A stretch of DNA of 36,922 bases from Streptococcus massiliensis DSM 18628 (GCF_000380065.1 NZ_KB904370.1:1-36922); one strand, 5' to 3'. Shown: positions 1-10,286, counted from the stretch's first letter. The notes: generated by a model not told the origin, from the letters alone. Made by a program: numbers and translations.

Positions 1-138
1 ATGATAGAAGGCGTGGAAGTGACAATCCTCCAAAGTATTCACCACTTTTTCAATCGTAAAGACGAGATGGTCTTGTGGCAAGAAAGAACTGATTTCTAGT
101 GGTAAAGTTGTTTGATTTGTGTTATAGTGAATATGCAT
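1..138 (-). CDS. IS1182-like transposase, N-terminal part, cut by window edge
   Basis: The minus-strand frame opens with ATG at 138 and stays open to base 1, giving 46 residues that begin MHIHYNTNQTTLPLEISSFL. This N-terminus, followed by a stretch reading LPQDHLVFTIEKVV, is typical of the IS1182-family DDE transposases common in streptococci. An AGAAAGG ribosome binding site lies about 7 bases before the ATG. The catalytic part lies outside the window, so it cannot be said whether the element is intact. The IS end must lie between 139 and about 201, because the pbp1a terminator starts at 202. The family call rests on recalled similarity of the N-terminus only. Confidence 0.75.
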   Translation of the reverse strand, partial: MHIHYNTNQTTLPLEISSFLPQDHLVFTIEKVVNTLEDCHFHAFYH

Positions 139-201
139 GGGATAGCCTTTCTAAATGGTTTATTGTGCAATTCTATTTTACCAAGACTATCGCAACCATG
201 C

Positions 202-233
202 AAAAAAGCAACGGATTTGCCGTTGCTTTTTTT
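202..233 (-). terminator. Rho-independent terminator of pbp1a (possibly bidirectional)
   Basis: A 7-bp stem GCAACGG/CCGTTGC with a 5-base loop is flanked by six A on one side and seven T on the other, so it can work in both directions. It lies just beyond the pbp1a stop codon and before the IS1182-like element. It would end recU-pbp1a transcripts and could also insulate pbp1a from IS transcription. Confidence 0.8.
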
Positions 234-269
234 GGAGATAAGGGACTATTGTCCCAGGCTCTTTTTTGT

Positions 270-2426
270 TTATCTTTGCTGGGAGGAAGAGTTGTTTGTC
301 CCAGCTCTGCTATTTGTATTATTTTCTGCTCCACTAGTAGAACTTGACTGAGTAGTCGAAGATTGAGGAGTAGATGTGCTAGAATTTGCATCAGAAGAAG
401 GTGCTGAAGAACTACTTTCGGACGATGTAGAAGAAGTCCAATACTGATTTGTATTATGAGTATTTGCCCCACTTAGGAACACGTAAGAACCACTTCGATA
501 AAGTCCACTTGGCATTTCAAAGTCTTCATTACCATTTGATTCTAGATAACTCATCATTGCTTTGTATACGCTAGAAGCAACCTTCACTCCGTCATCAAGA
601 ACTGGTGTTAGGCGATTAGAGTAACCTGTCCAAACAGCCATTGAGTAGTTTGGTGTATAACCTACAATCAACTCGTCAGGAGTGACAATACTAGAGCTAT
701 AAGGACTCTTTGTGAGTTGTGAAAGTTCACTATCTGCATAGTTTGATGTACCGGTTTTAACCGCTTGGTAAATTCCAGAGATGTAAGCATCTGTCCCTGT
801 ACCCTGGGTAATAACTGTTTTAAGCATATCAGTCATCATGTAGGCAGTCGTTTCTTTCATGGCACGGCTACCCTTGCTACCAAACTCTTTTGAAGTGCCA
901 TCGCTAAAGACAACACGGTTTACGTAAGAAGGTTTATGATAGGTTCCTCCATTGGCAAAGGCAGCATAGGCAGTTGCCATTTTTTCACTGCTAGCTCCAT
1001 ATTGCTTGCTAGATTCAGTTGTATTACTTGAAATAGCATTTGCATAAACCATTTCAGGATAGTTAATCCCAAGTCCATTAAGGAATTTAAGAGAATCTTT
1101 GAGCCCGACGGCCTCTAGAGTCCGAACTGCAGGAGTGTTCCGAGATTGAGCAAGCGCATATTGAATAGTGATATTACCAAAGTAACGCATGTCCCAGTTA
1201 TAGACAGGGGTTGAAGTACCTGGATAGTAATAAGGTGAGTCACTTACCATAGCAGCAGTAGAGGTATAAATTTCATTTTCTATTGCTGGTGCATAATCTG
1301 TGATTGGCTTCATAGTAGAACCCCAATCGCGGTTGGTTTCAACAGCTTGGTTAGTACCAAAGGATACATTCGAAGATTGATTTCGACCACCGAGTTGGGC
1401 AATAACCTTACCAGTCTTAACATCAACAACAGTTGATGCAACTTGTAGTTCACTGTCTGGGTAGTAGACATAACTATCTGTATTATAAATTTCCCAGAGT
1501 TGTTTTTGCGCTTCGGTATTTACATTTGTATAAACTTCCATACCTGTAGTCAAAAGGTTGTAACCTGTCTCGGTTTGGACTTGCTCAATGACCTGTTTGA
1601 GATAATTATCCATATAGGCTGGATAACTAGCAGAGCTCTTGAGAGATTGCAGGCCGTCCGTTACAGGAGTGTTGATAGACTGCTCATACTGTTGAGCGGT
1701 GAGGTATTTCATTTTGTACATCTCGTTTAAAACGAGATTACGGCGCTTAGTGGCAGCTTCTGGCTGGGTGTAAGGGTCGTATTGGTTAGGAGCTTGAGGC
1801 ATACCTGCTAACAAGGCTAACTGCGGAATTGTTAAATCATTTAAGTTTTTGCCATAGTAACTTTGAGCAGCCGTTTGCATTCCATAGTTTCCGTTAGACA
1901 TGTAAACTTTATTGATGTAATAAGTTAAAATTTCCTGCTTGGTCGCTTTGCGTTCCAATTTAGTTGCTAGAATAGCCTCTTGAATTTTCCGTGACAAGGT
2001 CTGGTCAGACGAGGAAGTTGAAAAATAAGTCAATTTAATCAACTGTTGGGTCAGAGTAGACCCTCCTTGTTTCCCAGAACGCACCAGATTGTTCAAAAAT
2101 GCTCCAGCAATCCGAATTGTATCAACCCCACGGTGATCAAAGAAACGGTGATCTTCAATCGCGACAATGGCATGAACCAAATCAACCGGAATATCACCAG
2201 CTGTTGCATTGACTCGCTTTTCAGATCCCAAATCAGCGATTAAATTATTCTGGCTATCATAGATTTTACTGGATGTTGTTGCAACCAGCTTATCTTCTGA
2301 AAGTTTGGGTGTTTTGGCTGAATAGTAGAGAAATAAACTACCACCGATAGCCACTGCCAAAAGGAATAGAGTAATAAGTCCAATAGCTGCTAGTTTTAAG
2401 GCAGTCAGCATATTTTTTTTAGTCAT
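270..2426 (-). CDS. pbp1a: Class A penicillin-binding protein 1a
   Basis: This is a bifunctional peptidoglycan glycosyltransferase/transpeptidase of 718 residues, nearly the length I recall for pneumococcal PBP1a (719). One membrane segment lies at about residues 10-34. The GT51 domain follows, with the catalytic motif [10 protein letters not shown] at 91-100 and GGSTLTQQ at about 121-128. The transpeptidase motifs are STMK at 370-373 (nucleophile Ser370), SRN at 428-430 and KTGT at 557-560. The C-terminal tail from about 665 is rich in Ser/Thr/Asn, which is usual in streptococci. The start codon overlaps the recU stop (ATGA), so the two genes are translationally coupled. Thr371 and Pro432, which are changed in some beta-lactam-resistant pneumococcal alleles, are unchanged here. 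Confidence 0.97.
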   Translation of the reverse strand: MTKKNMLTALKLAAIGLITLFLLAVAIGGSLFLYYSAKTPKLSEDKLVATTSSKIYDSQNNLIADLGSEKRVNATAGDIPVDLVHAIVAIEDHRFFDHRGVDTIRIAGAFLNNLVRSGKQGGSTLTQQLIKLTYFSTSSSDQTLSRKIQEAILATKLERKATKQEILTYYINKVYMSNGNYGMQTAAQSYYGKNLNDLTIPQLALLAGMPQAPNQYDPYTQPEAATKRRNLVLNEMYKMKYLTAQQYEQSINTPVTDGLQSLKSSASYPAYMDNYLKQVIEQVQTETGYNLLTTGMEVYTNVNTEAQKQLWEIYNTDSYVYYPDSELQVASTVVDVKTGKVIAQLGGRNQSSNVSFGTNQAVETNRDWGSTMKPITDYAPAIENEIYTSTAAMVSDSPYYYPGTSTPVYNWDMRYFGNITIQYALAQSRNTPAVRTLEAVGLKDSLKFLNGLGINYPEMVYANAISSNTTESSKQYGASSEKMATAYAAFANGGTYHKPSYVNRVVFSDGTSKEFGSKGSRAMKETTAYMMTDMLKTVITQGTGTDAYISGIYQAVKTGTSNYADSELSQLTKSPYSSSIVTPDELIVGYTPNYSMAVWTGYSNRLTPVLDDGVKVASSVYKAMMSYLESNGNEDFEMPSGLYRSGSYVFLSGANTHNTNQYWTSSTSSESSSSAPSSDANSSTSTPQSSTTQSSSTSGAENNTNSRAGTNNSSSQQR

Positions 2427-3019
2427 AAAATACCACCTAGTAAATGTTTTTCAATCAATTCGAGATAAGGAACGCTGGGCAGGTTATGTGGTTCTATAAG
2501 ATACCCATGCGTTTTAATGTAATCTAAAGGCATCGATTTGCCCCCCTGATCCATTTGATAAAAGTCAATCAGATACGGAGCAGGAAGTAAGTAAGTTTCG
2601 CTCAAAGAGGCAAAATGCAGAAGTACAAAACAAATTCCCTTTTGCTCAACGACCTGCTGCATATGTTCAATCTGATGAGCATGGAAATTTTTCATAGGCA
2701 TAGATCGTTTTTGTCGTGTTTCCTTGGCTTCAAAGTCAATATAGTGTCCCTTGTAGACACCAGAATAGTCTGTTGTTGAAGCTTGACGAAAGTAAGCTTC
2801 AACAATTTTGGCTCGACTTCGTTGTGGATAATCAACTTTAACAATCTGAATGGGTGTCGGCTTTTTATGAATGACCGCAAGCCCCTTGCTCAAATAATAG
2901 TTATTGGTTTCGTTGATCATCTTTTCAAAAGACATACCGCGATTGGCGAAATTGATCACCTGTTCTTTAGGTCGCATTTTTAACTTTTTAGAGACGATCT
3001 TGTGGGGATAGTTGACCAT
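2423..3019 (-). CDS. recU: Holliday junction resolvase RecU
   Basis: This 198-residue protein cleaves four-way DNA junctions during recombination and chromosome segregation. It has the RecU fold with the metal-binding pattern Asp84, Glu97 and Lys99 ([17 protein letters not shown]), followed by a basic region and HAHQIEHM. The start MVNYPHK has a good AAGGAGG ribosome binding site 4 bases upstream of the ATG. The gene lies directly upstream of pbp1a, overlapping it by 4 bases. The recU-pbp pairing is widely conserved in Firmicutes. It is transcribed divergently from the DUF1273 gene. Confidence 0.96.
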   Translation of the reverse strand: MVNYPHKIVSKKLKMRPKEQVINFANRGMSFEKMINETNNYYLSKGLAVIHKKPTPIQIVKVDYPQRSRAKIVEAYFRQASTTDYSGVYKGHYIDFEAKETRQKRSMPMKNFHAHQIEHMQQVVEQKGICFVLLHFASLSETYLLPAPYLIDFYQMDQGGKSMPLDYIKTHGYLIEPHNLPSVPYLELIEKHLLGGIL

Positions 3020-3030
3020 GAGCCTCCTTC

Positions 3031-3060
3031 TTGATACAATAACATCACTCTATTATACCA
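3031..3060. promoter_or_regulatory. Overlapping divergent promoters for recU-pbp1a and ypsA
   Basis: On the plus strand TTGATA (3031-3036) and TATACC (3054-3059) are 17 bases apart and point at the DUF1273 gene. On the minus strand an extended -10, TGGTATAAT (3052-3060), points at recU. The two -10 elements overlap, so the promoters probably compete. This is inferred from consensus matches only. Confidence 0.55.
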
Positions 3061-3085
3061 TAAAATAAAGAGAAAGGGGGATTTT

Positions 3086-3613
3086 ATGGCTAGTGTCTTG
3101 GTAACAGGTTATCGTGCCTCTGATTTAGGTATACATAATGACAAAGATATTCGAGTAAAAATTATCAAAACTGCCATTAAACGGGATTTGCTTCACTTTT
3201 TAGAAGAGGGAGTAGATTGGCTTGTTTTTACGGGAAATTTAGGCTTTGAATTTTGGGTACTTGAAGTCGCAAAGAAATTACAGAAAGATTATCCTTTTCA
3301 AATGGCAACCATCTTTCCGTTTGAAAATCATGGAGAACGTTGGAATGAAGCGAATCAGTTGAAACTTGTCGCTTTTAAACAAGTAGATTTTACCAAGTAT
3401 GCTTTTCCTCGTTATGAAAATCCCAGTCAATTCCGTGAATACAATCAGTTTCTTATTGACAACACAGATGCAGCTTATCTTTTTTACGATGAAGCAAACG
3501 AAACGAATTTGAAATATTTCTACGATTTAGCACGCAAGCAAGAGAATTATCCTATCAAAAGATTACACTTTGATGACTTAAATGAAATTGTAGAAACTTT
3601 TTACGAAAATTGA
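3086..3613 (+). CDS. YpsA-family protein (DUF1273, SLOG superfamily)
   Basis: This 175-residue Rossmann-like protein starts [16 protein letters not shown], with [14 protein letters not shown] near residues 52-65. Both are hallmarks of the YpsA/DUF1273 family in the SLOG nucleotide-binding superfamily. B. subtilis YpsA affects cell division, and the gene is consistently next to gpsB, as here; the molecular function is not established. The ribosome binding site is AAAGGGGG, 5 bases before the ATG. No signal peptide or membrane segment is visible. It has its own promoter and is separated from gpsB by a 69-base gap that holds the gpsB promoter. Confidence 0.9.
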   Translation: MASVLVTGYRASDLGIHNDKDIRVKIIKTAIKRDLLHFLEEGVDWLVFTGNLGFEFWVLEVAKKLQKDYPFQMATIFPFENHGERWNEANQLKLVAFKQVDFTKYAFPRYENPSQFREYNQFLIDNTDAAYLFYDEANETNLKYFYDLARKQENYPIKRLHFDDLNEIVETFYEN

Positions 3614-3623
3614 TGGGTTTACC

Positions 3624-3653
3624 TTGATTTTTGTTTGTTGTTTTGTATATAAT
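3624..3653 (+). promoter_or_regulatory. gpsB promoter
   Basis: TTGATT (3624-3629) and TATAAT (3648-3653) are 18 bases apart, just after the stop codon of the upstream gene and 29 bases before the gpsB start. Confidence 0.65.
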
Positions 3654-3682
3654 AGTTATGACAAACTAGATTGGAGAGAGAG

Positions 3683-4042
3683 ATGGCAAGTATTATTTTC
3701 ACACCAAAAGATATTTTTGATCAAGATTTTAAAGGTAGTGTTCGCGGCTATAGTAAACAAGAAGTAGATGGATTTTTGGATGATGTCATCAAAGATTATG
3801 AGACCTATGAGGCTCTTGTTAAGGAACTTCGTGAAGAGAATGCTCGTCTGAAAGAAAGTTTGAATGTTGCTGCTAACCGTGCCAGAGAAGAGGCTGTTTC
3901 TCCCAACCCAGCAGCTAATCGTGTGGAAGTACCACAGACAACAGGTAGCGTGACCAACTTTGATATTCTCCGTCGTCTGAATCGCTTGGAAAAAGAAGTA
4001 TTTGGCAAGCAAATCATGGAAAATGATTCTACTTTTCAATAA
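3683..4042 (+). CDS. gpsB: Cell division regulator GpsB
   Basis: This DivIVA-like cytoplasmic protein of 119 residues helps switch between septal and peripheral wall synthesis by docking PBPs and, in streptococci, influencing StkP signalling. The N-terminal DivIVA-type lipid/PBP-binding domain starts [21 protein letters not shown] coiled coil covers about residues 30-70 and a variable linker about 70-90. The C-terminal trimerisation helix contains [16 protein letters not shown]. The ATG at 3683 is chosen over the in-frame TTG at 3671 because GGAGAG lies directly before it and the protein then begins MASIIF, as in relatives. A partner class (PBP1a) and StkP are encoded in the same window. Confidence 0.95.
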   Translation: MASIIFTPKDIFDQDFKGSVRGYSKQEVDGFLDDVIKDYETYEALVKELREENARLKESLNVAANRAREEAVSPNPAANRVEVPQTTGSVTNFDILRRLNRLEKEVFGKQIMENDSTFQ

Positions 4043-4055
4043 AAACTAGCAGACA

Positions 4056-4434
4056 AGTGCAATTTTTGGATAATCGCATGGAAAGCATATTTTCATGAGG
4101 AAAGTCCATGCTAGCACTGGCTGTGATGCCAGTAGTGTTTGTGCTAGGCGAAACCATAAGCCTAGGGACGAGATTTCGTTACGGCGGTCGAAGGGGCTAA
4201 GTCTTTGATAAGTCCTAATAGACCTGAAAGTGCCACAGTGACGTAGTTTTTGTGGAAACGCAAAAAGTGGAACGCGGTAAACCCCTCAAGCTAGCAACCC
4301 AAACTTTGGTCGGGGCATGGAGTGCGTGGAAACGAACATAGCACTCTGACTGGAAACAGTAGACAGATGATTATCGAAGGAAGTAAGACCTAGTTGCTTC
4401 TGGAACAAAACATGGCTTATAGAAAATTGCATAT
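4056..4434 (+). ncRNA. rnpB: RNase P RNA (class B)
   Basis: This is the catalytic RNA that matures tRNA 5' ends. Universally conserved blocks are present in order: GAGGAAAGTCCATGCTAGCAC near 4098, the segment GAAAGTGCCACAGTGACG near 4226, GTGGAACGCGGTAAACCCCTC near 4268, and the 3' segment TGGAACAAAACATGGCTTA near 4401. Helix P1 can form between GTGCAATTTTT at the 5' end and AAAATTGCAT at the 3' end, which sets the limits to within a few bases. The layout follows the Bacillus-type (class B) RNA. It lies between gpsB and a THUMP methyltransferase gene, a common streptococcal location. Confidence 0.96.
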
Positions 4435-4440
4435 AGGTTG

Positions 4441-4465
4441 GCTAGCGTATGCTAGCTTTTCTTTT
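4441..4465 (+). terminator. Likely rnpB terminator
   Basis: A GCTAGC/GCTAGC 6-bp stem with a GTAT loop is followed by TTTTCTTTT directly after the RNase P RNA 3' end. It ends 10 bases before the next start codon, so readthrough is probably how the methyltransferase gene is transcribed. Confidence 0.6.
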
Positions 4466-4475
4466 GAGGGTACTA

Positions 4476-5630
4476 ATGAAAGAAAATTTTAATTTAATAG
4501 CGACGGCAGCGGCTGGTTTGGAAGCAGTGGTCGGTCGAGAAATTAGAGATTTGGGCTTGGATTGTCAGGTTGAAAATGGGCGCGTGCGCTTTGTGGGCGA
4601 TGTCAAGACCATTATTGAAACCAACTTATGGTTGCGCGCAGCAGACCGCATCAAGATTGTGGTTGGCACCTTTCTGGCTAAGACTTTTGAGGACTTATTT
4701 CAAGGAGTTTTTGCCCTTGACTGGGAAAATTATTTGCCGTTGGGTGCTAAGTTTCCCATTGCCAAGGCCAAGTGCGTCAAGTCGAAACTACACAATGAGC
4801 CCAGTGTTCAAGCCATTTCTAAAAAGGCCATTGTCAAAAAATTGCAGCGCCATTATGCGCGACCAGAAGGGGTGCCCTTGCAGGAAAATGGGGCAGAGTT
4901 TAAAATTGAAGTTTCTATCTTGAAGGATCAAGCGACGGTCATGATTGATACGACAGGATCTAGCCTCTTTAAGCGCGGTTATCGGACAGAAAAAGGTGGA
5001 GCACCGATTAAGGAAAATATGGCAGCGGCTATTTTGCTTCTATCCAACTGGTATCCAGATAAACCCTTGATTGACCCGACTTGTGGCTCAGGAACTTTCT
5101 GTATTGAGGCGGCCATGATTGGGCTTAATATAGCGCCGGGGCTGCAGCGCCACTTTTCTTTTGAAGAATGGAACTGGGTGGATAAGGAGCTTATCAAAAC
5201 TTGTCGAGCAGCGGCTTATGCTCAGATGAAGCAAGAGCTAGAGCTTGATATTTCAGGCTCAGACCTTGATGCTCGGATGATTGAGATTGCTAAAAGCAAT
5301 GCCGAAGCGGCAGGTGTAGCGCAGCAGATTAGCTTTAAGCAGATGCGCTTGCAGGACTTGCACACGGATAAAATCAACGGCGTCATCATCTCCAATCCAC
5401 CTTACGGGGAGCGACTTTTGAATGATGAAGCTGTCACTAAGTTGTATCAAGAAATGGGGGCGACTTTTGCGCCGCTCAAAACTTGGAGCAAGTTTATTTT
5501 AACCAGTGATGAGGCTTTTGAGGAGAAATTTGGTCGTCAAGCCGATAAAAAACGGAAACTCTATAATGGAACCTTGAAGGTTGATTTGTATCAATATTTT
5601 GGCCAGCGAGTCAAACGTCAGTTAGATTAG
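4476..5630 (+). CDS. THUMP-domain class I SAM-dependent RNA methyltransferase (YpsC/RlmL-like)
   Basis: This 384-residue protein is predicted to methylate a guanine N2 in 23S rRNA, by family resemblance to YpsC and the N-terminal half of RlmL. It has an N-terminal ferredoxin-like plus THUMP region (about 1-165). The methyltransferase domain follows, with the SAM loop DPTCGSGTFCIEAAM near 205-220 and the catalytic NPPYGER motif near 308-314. The ATG at 4476 is preferred to the upstream in-frame ATG at 4449, which lies inside the rnpB terminator; GAGGG at 4466-4470 precedes 4476. It is followed after 12 bases by mapZ. The exact target nucleotide cannot be read from the sequence. Confidence 0.9.
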   Translation: MKENFNLIATAAAGLEAVVGREIRDLGLDCQVENGRVRFVGDVKTIIETNLWLRAADRIKIVVGTFLAKTFEDLFQGVFALDWENYLPLGAKFPIAKAKCVKSKLHNEPSVQAISKKAIVKKLQRHYARPEGVPLQENGAEFKIEVSILKDQATVMIDTTGSSLFKRGYRTEKGGAPIKENMAAAILLLSNWYPDKPLIDPTCGSGTFCIEAAMIGLNIAPGLQRHFSFEEWNWVDKELIKTCRAAAYAQMKQELELDISGSDLDARMIEIAKSNAEAAGVAQQISFKQMRLQDLHTDKINGVIISNPPYGERLLNDEAVTKLYQEMGATFAPLKTWSKFILTSDEAFEEKFGRQADKKRKLYNGTLKVDLYQYFGQRVKRQLD

Positions 5631-5642
5631 AAAGGGAATTTC

Positions 5643-7085
5643 ATGAGCAAGGCAGAACAATACAAGCAAGATGAGCAGTCGTTGGATTTTGAAAAGGCGA
5701 CAGAGATGACAGTTGGTGAAGCAACACGCAAGAGCGAGGAAATTGCTGCGGGAGTTACAGAACAAGATTCTGCGCTTGAAAAGTATATTAAACAGCATCG
5801 TGCAGAAATTGAAGCTGGTAAGTTTGGTGCAAAGCAACAACCATCTAATCAATTAGCAGACTTTATCCAAGAACAGCGTCAAGAGGGAGACTTTGCACGT
5901 CAGACAAAAGAGACGGCTGAACAAGAAGAATTTGAAGTTCCTACAGAACCCGCCATGGCTGCGAGTGAGCAATCAGCTTCTCCAGCTAATGCAGATGATG
6001 CAGAGTCTGCCTCAGAGCCTAAGGCATTGATAGAGGCAGTCTTGGATGAAATTCCTGTAACGACGACACAGGAACCATCAACTGAAAGTCAAGTGAGGAC
6101 AGCTCCTAGTCCTGTGGAAGAAAAAATTGAAGAATACGATTGGGCTGACGAAGAAAAGGATAGGAAAAGAAAACGCTATTTCCTTTATGGAGGGCTAGTT
6201 CTGGCAGCTGTCGTCCTGATTGGTGGTTCAATTATTGCTTACAATTTATCAAGTTCGCGTAGTAATTCAGGAAAAGTGACGGTATCAAGCAGTTCGAGCA
6301 GTAAAATATCAACTTCTTCCTCTTCTAGTTCTTCAACTGCTAGTCAAGAAAAGGCTTTTACAGACCTCTACAACACTTTCTTTACTGACGATCAGCATAC
6401 CAGCTTAAAAAATAGTAGCTTTGGAGAATTGGACAAGCTCAAAGCACTTCTTGATAAACTAAGTGGTACAGCCAAATATGACACCTATAAGAAACAATAT
6501 GATGATTTGGTCAAGCAAATAACGGCTATTCAGTCTGTCAATGCTCAATTTAAAACAGCAGCGATTACTGACGGTAATTTAGATAGTAATGCTCAGGTTA
6601 AGAGTGATGCTAAGTTTTCTGATACAACAACTGGTAATAATAAGTTAGATCAGCTGCTCAGCTCTGCTATCAGTCAAGGTCGTAGTCAGCTAGCGCCTGC
6701 CCCTGCACCACAAACAGGAGGAGTAGATACAAATGCTGCCAGTGCACCAGCTGCGACAGCTCCAGCTACATCAAATTCTACGGTTAATGGTGTGACCTTG
6801 CAGCGTAATCTCAGCCGTGTACCTTACAATCAGGCAGCACTTGATGATGTGAATAATCCAGCTTGGAACTTCAATCCAGGTGTTTTGGAAAATATTTTGA
6901 ATATTTCGCGCCAGCGTGGGTACTTCACAGGAGATAACTATATTTTAGAACGTGTTAATATTATTAATGGCAATGGTTACTATAATCTTTTCAGATCAGA
7001 CGGTACTTATCTTTTCAGTATTAACTGTAAGACAGGTTATTTCGTTGGGAATGGTAAAGGTTACGCAGAAGATTTAGATTACTAA
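5643..7085 (+). CDS. mapZ: Mid-cell-anchored protein Z (MapZ/LocZ)
   Basis: This streptococcal division-site marker recruits and positions FtsZ rings. It has 480 residues. An acidic, Gln/Glu-rich cytoplasmic part covers about 1-178. A single membrane segment lies at about 179-201 after a KDRKRKR basic stretch. A Ser-rich extracellular linker (about 205-238) leads to a helical domain, then an Ala/Pro/Thr linker. The conserved C-terminal wall-binding domain ends in TGYFVGNGKGYAEDLDY. In pneumococcus MapZ is a substrate of StkP; the stkP gene here is about 9 kb downstream. The start is supported by AAAGGGAA 5 bases upstream. It is probably cotranscribed with the methyltransferase gene. Confidence 0.95.
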   Translation: MSKAEQYKQDEQSLDFEKATEMTVGEATRKSEEIAAGVTEQDSALEKYIKQHRAEIEAGKFGAKQQPSNQLADFIQEQRQEGDFARQTKETAEQEEFEVPTEPAMAASEQSASPANADDAESASEPKALIEAVLDEIPVTTTQEPSTESQVRTAPSPVEEKIEEYDWADEEKDRKRKRYFLYGGLVLAAVVLIGGSIIAYNLSSSRSNSGKVTVSSSSSSKISTSSSSSSSTASQEKAFTDLYNTFFTDDQHTSLKNSSFGELDKLKALLDKLSGTAKYDTYKKQYDDLVKQITAIQSVNAQFKTAAITDGNLDSNAQVKSDAKFSDTTTGNNKLDQLLSSAISQGRSQLAPAPAPQTGGVDTNAASAPAATAPATSNSTVNGVTLQRNLSRVPYNQAALDDVNNPAWNFNPGVLENILNISRQRGYFTGDNYILERVNIINGNGYYNLFRSDGTYLFSINCKTGYFVGNGKGYAEDLDY

Positions 7086-7090
7086 ATAAA

Positions 7091-7120
7091 AAGGCCTCGG
7101 TTTAACCGAGGCTTTGTATT
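7091..7120. terminator. Bidirectional terminator between mapZ and luxS
   Basis: GCCTCGG (7094-7100) pairs with CCGAGGC (7106-7112), with A-rich sequence on the left and TTTGTATTTT on the right. It sits between two convergent stop codons 35 bases apart and can serve both genes. Confidence 0.85.
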
Positions 7121-7603
7121 TTATACAATATGGCGCTCAAAGGCATCATCGGAAATACCTTGTGAGAGGATAAGTTTTGCCCATTCCTTAGCAGAAAAGA
7201 GGCTGTGATCCTTATAATTTCCGCAAGATTCAATCGTAGTTCCCGGCACCTCTTCCCAGGTGGTGCTCTCAGCGATTTCTTCCAAGCAAGATTTAATGAC
7301 TTGGGCAATCTCTGTCGGGCTGTGTTGTCCCCACATAATCATGTGAAAACCAGTGCGGCAGCCAAAGGGCGAGCAGTCAATCAAACCGTCGATGCGCTGT
7401 CTAATGAGCATGGCAAGCAGGTGCTCAATCGTATGTAGACCAGCCGTGGGAATGGAGTCTTCATTGGGCTGCACCAAGCGAATATCATAGTTGGAAATGA
7501 TGTCGCCTTTAGGCCCAGTCTCCTCGCCAATCAAGCGGATATAGGGCGCTTTGACAATAGTGTGGTCTAGTTCAAAACTTTCAACAATAACTTCTTTGGT
7601 CAT
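7121..7603 (-). CDS. luxS: S-ribosylhomocysteine lyase LuxS
   Basis: This enzyme cleaves S-ribosylhomocysteine to homocysteine and DPD, the precursor of autoinducer 2, in the activated methyl cycle. It has 160 residues, the standard size. The metal ligands are visible as HTIEH (His57, His61) and Cys127 in ESCGNY, with the catalytic Cys82 in FGCRTG. The frame is open for another 83 codons upstream, but [10 protein letters not shown] at 7603, preceded by AAGGAAA, is the conserved start. It is monocistronic on the minus strand between two terminators or promoters. Confidence 0.98.
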   Translation of the reverse strand: MTKEVIVESFELDHTIVKAPYIRLIGEETGPKGDIISNYDIRLVQPNEDSIPTAGLHTIEHLLAMLIRQRIDGLIDCSPFGCRTGFHMIMWGQHSPTEIAQVIKSCLEEIAESTTWEEVPGTTIESCGNYKDHSLFSAKEWAKLILSQGISDDAFERHIV

Positions 7604-7640
7604 GGTTTCTTTTTCCTTTTTATAAAAATTTTCTAAACCT

Positions 7641-7646
7641 ATTGTA
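7641..7646 (-). promoter_or_regulatory. Possible luxS -10 element
   Basis: On the minus strand TACAAT lies 38 bases before the luxS start. No convincing -35 hexamer is seen 16-18 bases upstream of it. Confidence 0.35.
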
Positions 7647-7702
7647 GCATAAAGATGAGAGAATTTTGAGCGGAAAACGCTTGCGATTTTCAAGAAATTA
7701 AT

Positions 7703-7731
7703 TTGTGAATTTTTTGTTTTTGTGTTAAAAT
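7703..7731 (+). promoter_or_regulatory. rny promoter
   Basis: TTGTGA (7703-7708) and TAAAAT (7726-7731) are 17 bases apart. They leave a 5' leader of about 40 bases before rny. Confidence 0.6.
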
Positions 7732-7778
7732 AATAAGGAATTGTTAAATTCAGATTAAACACATAAAGAGGTAAAAAT

Positions 7779-9386
7779 ATGGAGCCATTTTTAGCTACTA
7801 TTTTTGCCGGTATCGTGGGTTTAGGTATTGGGTATGTGAGTATCTCAGTCAAGATGAAATCATCTCAAGAGGCTGCAGAGCTGACACTCTTAAATGCTGA
7901 ACAAGAAGCAACCAATTTACGCGGACAAGCAGAGCGCGAGGCAGACTTGATTGTCAAGGAAGCTAAGCACGAGAGCAAGTCGCTTAAAAAAGAAGCACTT
8001 TTGGAGGCAAAAGAAGAAGCCAGAAAATATCGAGAAGAAGTGGAGGCTGAGTTTAAATCAGAACGTCAGGAACTTAAGCAGATTGAAAGTCGTTTGACAG
8101 AACGGGCTACAAGTCTTGATCGTAAAGATGACAACCTCACCAATAAAGAAAAAACACTCGATCAGAAAGAACAAAGTCTTTCTGACAAAACTAAACACAT
8201 TGATGCTCGGGAAAAAGAGTTAGTTACTTTAGAGCAGAAAAAAGAAGAAGAACTAGAGCGAGTTGCTTCCCTTTCACAGACGGAAGCACGTGAGATCATT
8301 CTCAATAAAACCGAGGATGATTTATCAAAAGAAATCGCTACCCGCATCAAGGAAGCGGAGCAAAATATCAAGGAACGCTCAGATAAGCTTGCTAAGGATA
8401 TTTTGTCACAGGCCATGCAGCGTATAGCTGGAGAGTTCGTTGCAGATCAGACTAACTCTACCGTCCATCTGCCAGATGACAGCATGAAGGGACGGATTAT
8501 CGGACGTGAGGGTCGTAATATTCGAACTTTTGAAAGTTTGACAGGGATTGATGTAATTATTGATGATACACCAGATGTTGTCACTCTTTCTGGTTTTGAC
8601 CCTGTTCGTCGGGAAATTGCCCACATGACCATGGATGCGCTGTTGAAGGACGGTCGTATTCATCCGGCACGGATTGAGGAATTGGTTGAAAAGAACCGTC
8701 AAGAAATGGATAATCGCATTCGTGAGTACGGTGAAGCTGCCGCTTATGAAATCGGTGCACCTAACCTTCATCCAGATTTGATGAAGATTATGGGTCGTTT
8801 GCAGTTTCGGACAAGTTATGGACAAAATGTTTTGCGGCATTCGATTGAAGTTGCGAAACTCTCTGGGATTATTGCTAGCGAACTGGGTGAAAATGCTGCC
8901 CTTGCTCGCAGAGCAGGTTTCCTTCATGACATTGGAAAAGCCATTGACCGTGAAGTAGAAGGTAGCCACGTTGAAATTGGGACAGAGCTTGCACGTAAGT
9001 ACAAGGAGCACCCAATTGTCATTAATACAATCGCTAGCCACCACGGAGATGTGGAACCTGAAAGTGTCATCGCGGTTATTGTTGCAGCGGCAGATGCTTT
9101 AAGTGCAGCTCGTCCAGGGGCACGGAGCGAATCGCTTGAAAATTACATTAAGCGTCTACAAGATTTGGAAGAAATTGCCAATAGCTTTGATGGGGTTAAA
9201 AATAGCTTTGCACTTCAAGCTGGACGCGAGATTCGGATTATGGTCAATCCTGGTCAAATCAAGGATGATAAGGTTACCGTTTTGGCACATAAAGTTCGAG
9301 AAAAAATCGAAGCAAATTTGGAATATCCAGGTAACATTAAAGTTACTGTTATTCGTGAACTGCGGGCAGTTGATTATGCTAAATAA
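7779..9386 (+). CDS. rny: Ribonuclease Y
   Basis: This membrane-anchored endoribonuclease starts mRNA decay in Gram-positive bacteria. It has 535 residues. One N-terminal membrane segment (about 4-24) is followed by a long charged coiled coil (about 28-210). The KH RNA-binding domain has [15 protein letters not shown] near 237-251. The HD phosphohydrolase domain has [12 protein letters not shown] and LHDIGKAID near 380. The ribosome binding site GAGG lies about 8 bases before the ATG. It is monocistronic between its promoter and a strong terminator. Confidence 0.97.
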   Translation: MEPFLATIFAGIVGLGIGYVSISVKMKSSQEAAELTLLNAEQEATNLRGQAEREADLIVKEAKHESKSLKKEALLEAKEEARKYREEVEAEFKSERQELKQIESRLTERATSLDRKDDNLTNKEKTLDQKEQSLSDKTKHIDAREKELVTLEQKKEEELERVASLSQTEAREIILNKTEDDLSKEIATRIKEAEQNIKERSDKLAKDILSQAMQRIAGEFVADQTNSTVHLPDDSMKGRIIGREGRNIRTFESLTGIDVIIDDTPDVVTLSGFDPVRREIAHMTMDALLKDGRIHPARIEELVEKNRQEMDNRIREYGEAAAYEIGAPNLHPDLMKIMGRLQFRTSYGQNVLRHSIEVAKLSGIIASELGENAALARRAGFLHDIGKAIDREVEGSHVEIGTELARKYKEHPIVINTIASHHGDVEPESVIAVIVAAADALSAARPGARSESLENYIKRLQDLEEIANSFDGVKNSFALQAGREIRIMVNPGQIKDDKVTVLAHKVREKIEANLEYPGNIKVTVIRELRAVDYAK

Positions 9387-9387
9387 A

Positions 9388-9414
9388 AAGGGAGCTGGCA
9401 TGCCAGCTCTTTTT
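9388..9414 (+). terminator. rny terminator
   Basis: The perfect palindrome GAGCTGGCATGCCAGCTC (9392-9409) is followed by TTTTTG and preceded by AAAAG. Confidence 0.88.
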
Positions 9415-9578
9415 GTGCATATTTGAAAAGCGCAATATCCACTGTTATGTCAACCGCTGCGGTGGGCGGGACGCTCGGAGGCATGCCTTCTGAAATCGGA
9501 GAATATTTTTTACGTTTTGAAAAAGTCATGAAGCCCAGCGAATTAGAACGAGAAAATTTGCAATTCTATTTGCAATGC
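9415..9578. other. Intergenic stretch between rny and gmk with no recognised gene
   Basis: A 66-codon frame (9423-9623) is open here from a TTG. It has no ribosome binding site, begins just after the rny terminator, runs through the gmk promoter, and matches no family I recognise. Its 9455-9485 part is much more GC-rich than its surroundings. It could be a decayed gene end, but I see nothing firm. Confidence 0.3.
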
Positions 9579-9607
9579 TTGAAAAATAGGCAGTTTTTTG
9601 TTACACT
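9579..9607 (+). promoter_or_regulatory. gmk operon promoter
   Basis: TTGAAA (9579-9584) and TACACT (9602-9607) are 17 bases apart. The predicted transcript start is about 20 bases before the gmk ATG. Confidence 0.6.
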
Positions 9608-9609
9608 AG

Positions 9610-10260
<651 letters not shown>

Positions 10261-10286
10261 GAAATTAGAAATTAGGTAGAAAAATT

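Noticed and set aside
7604-7852. Longer N-terminus of LuxS
   Set aside because: The frame stays open, but it crosses the luxS and rny promoter region and the conserved protein begins MTKEVIVES.
8406-9044. 212-codon open frame on the minus strand
   Set aside because: It is antisense to the conserved KH-HD part of rny, has no ribosome binding site and no recognisable domain.
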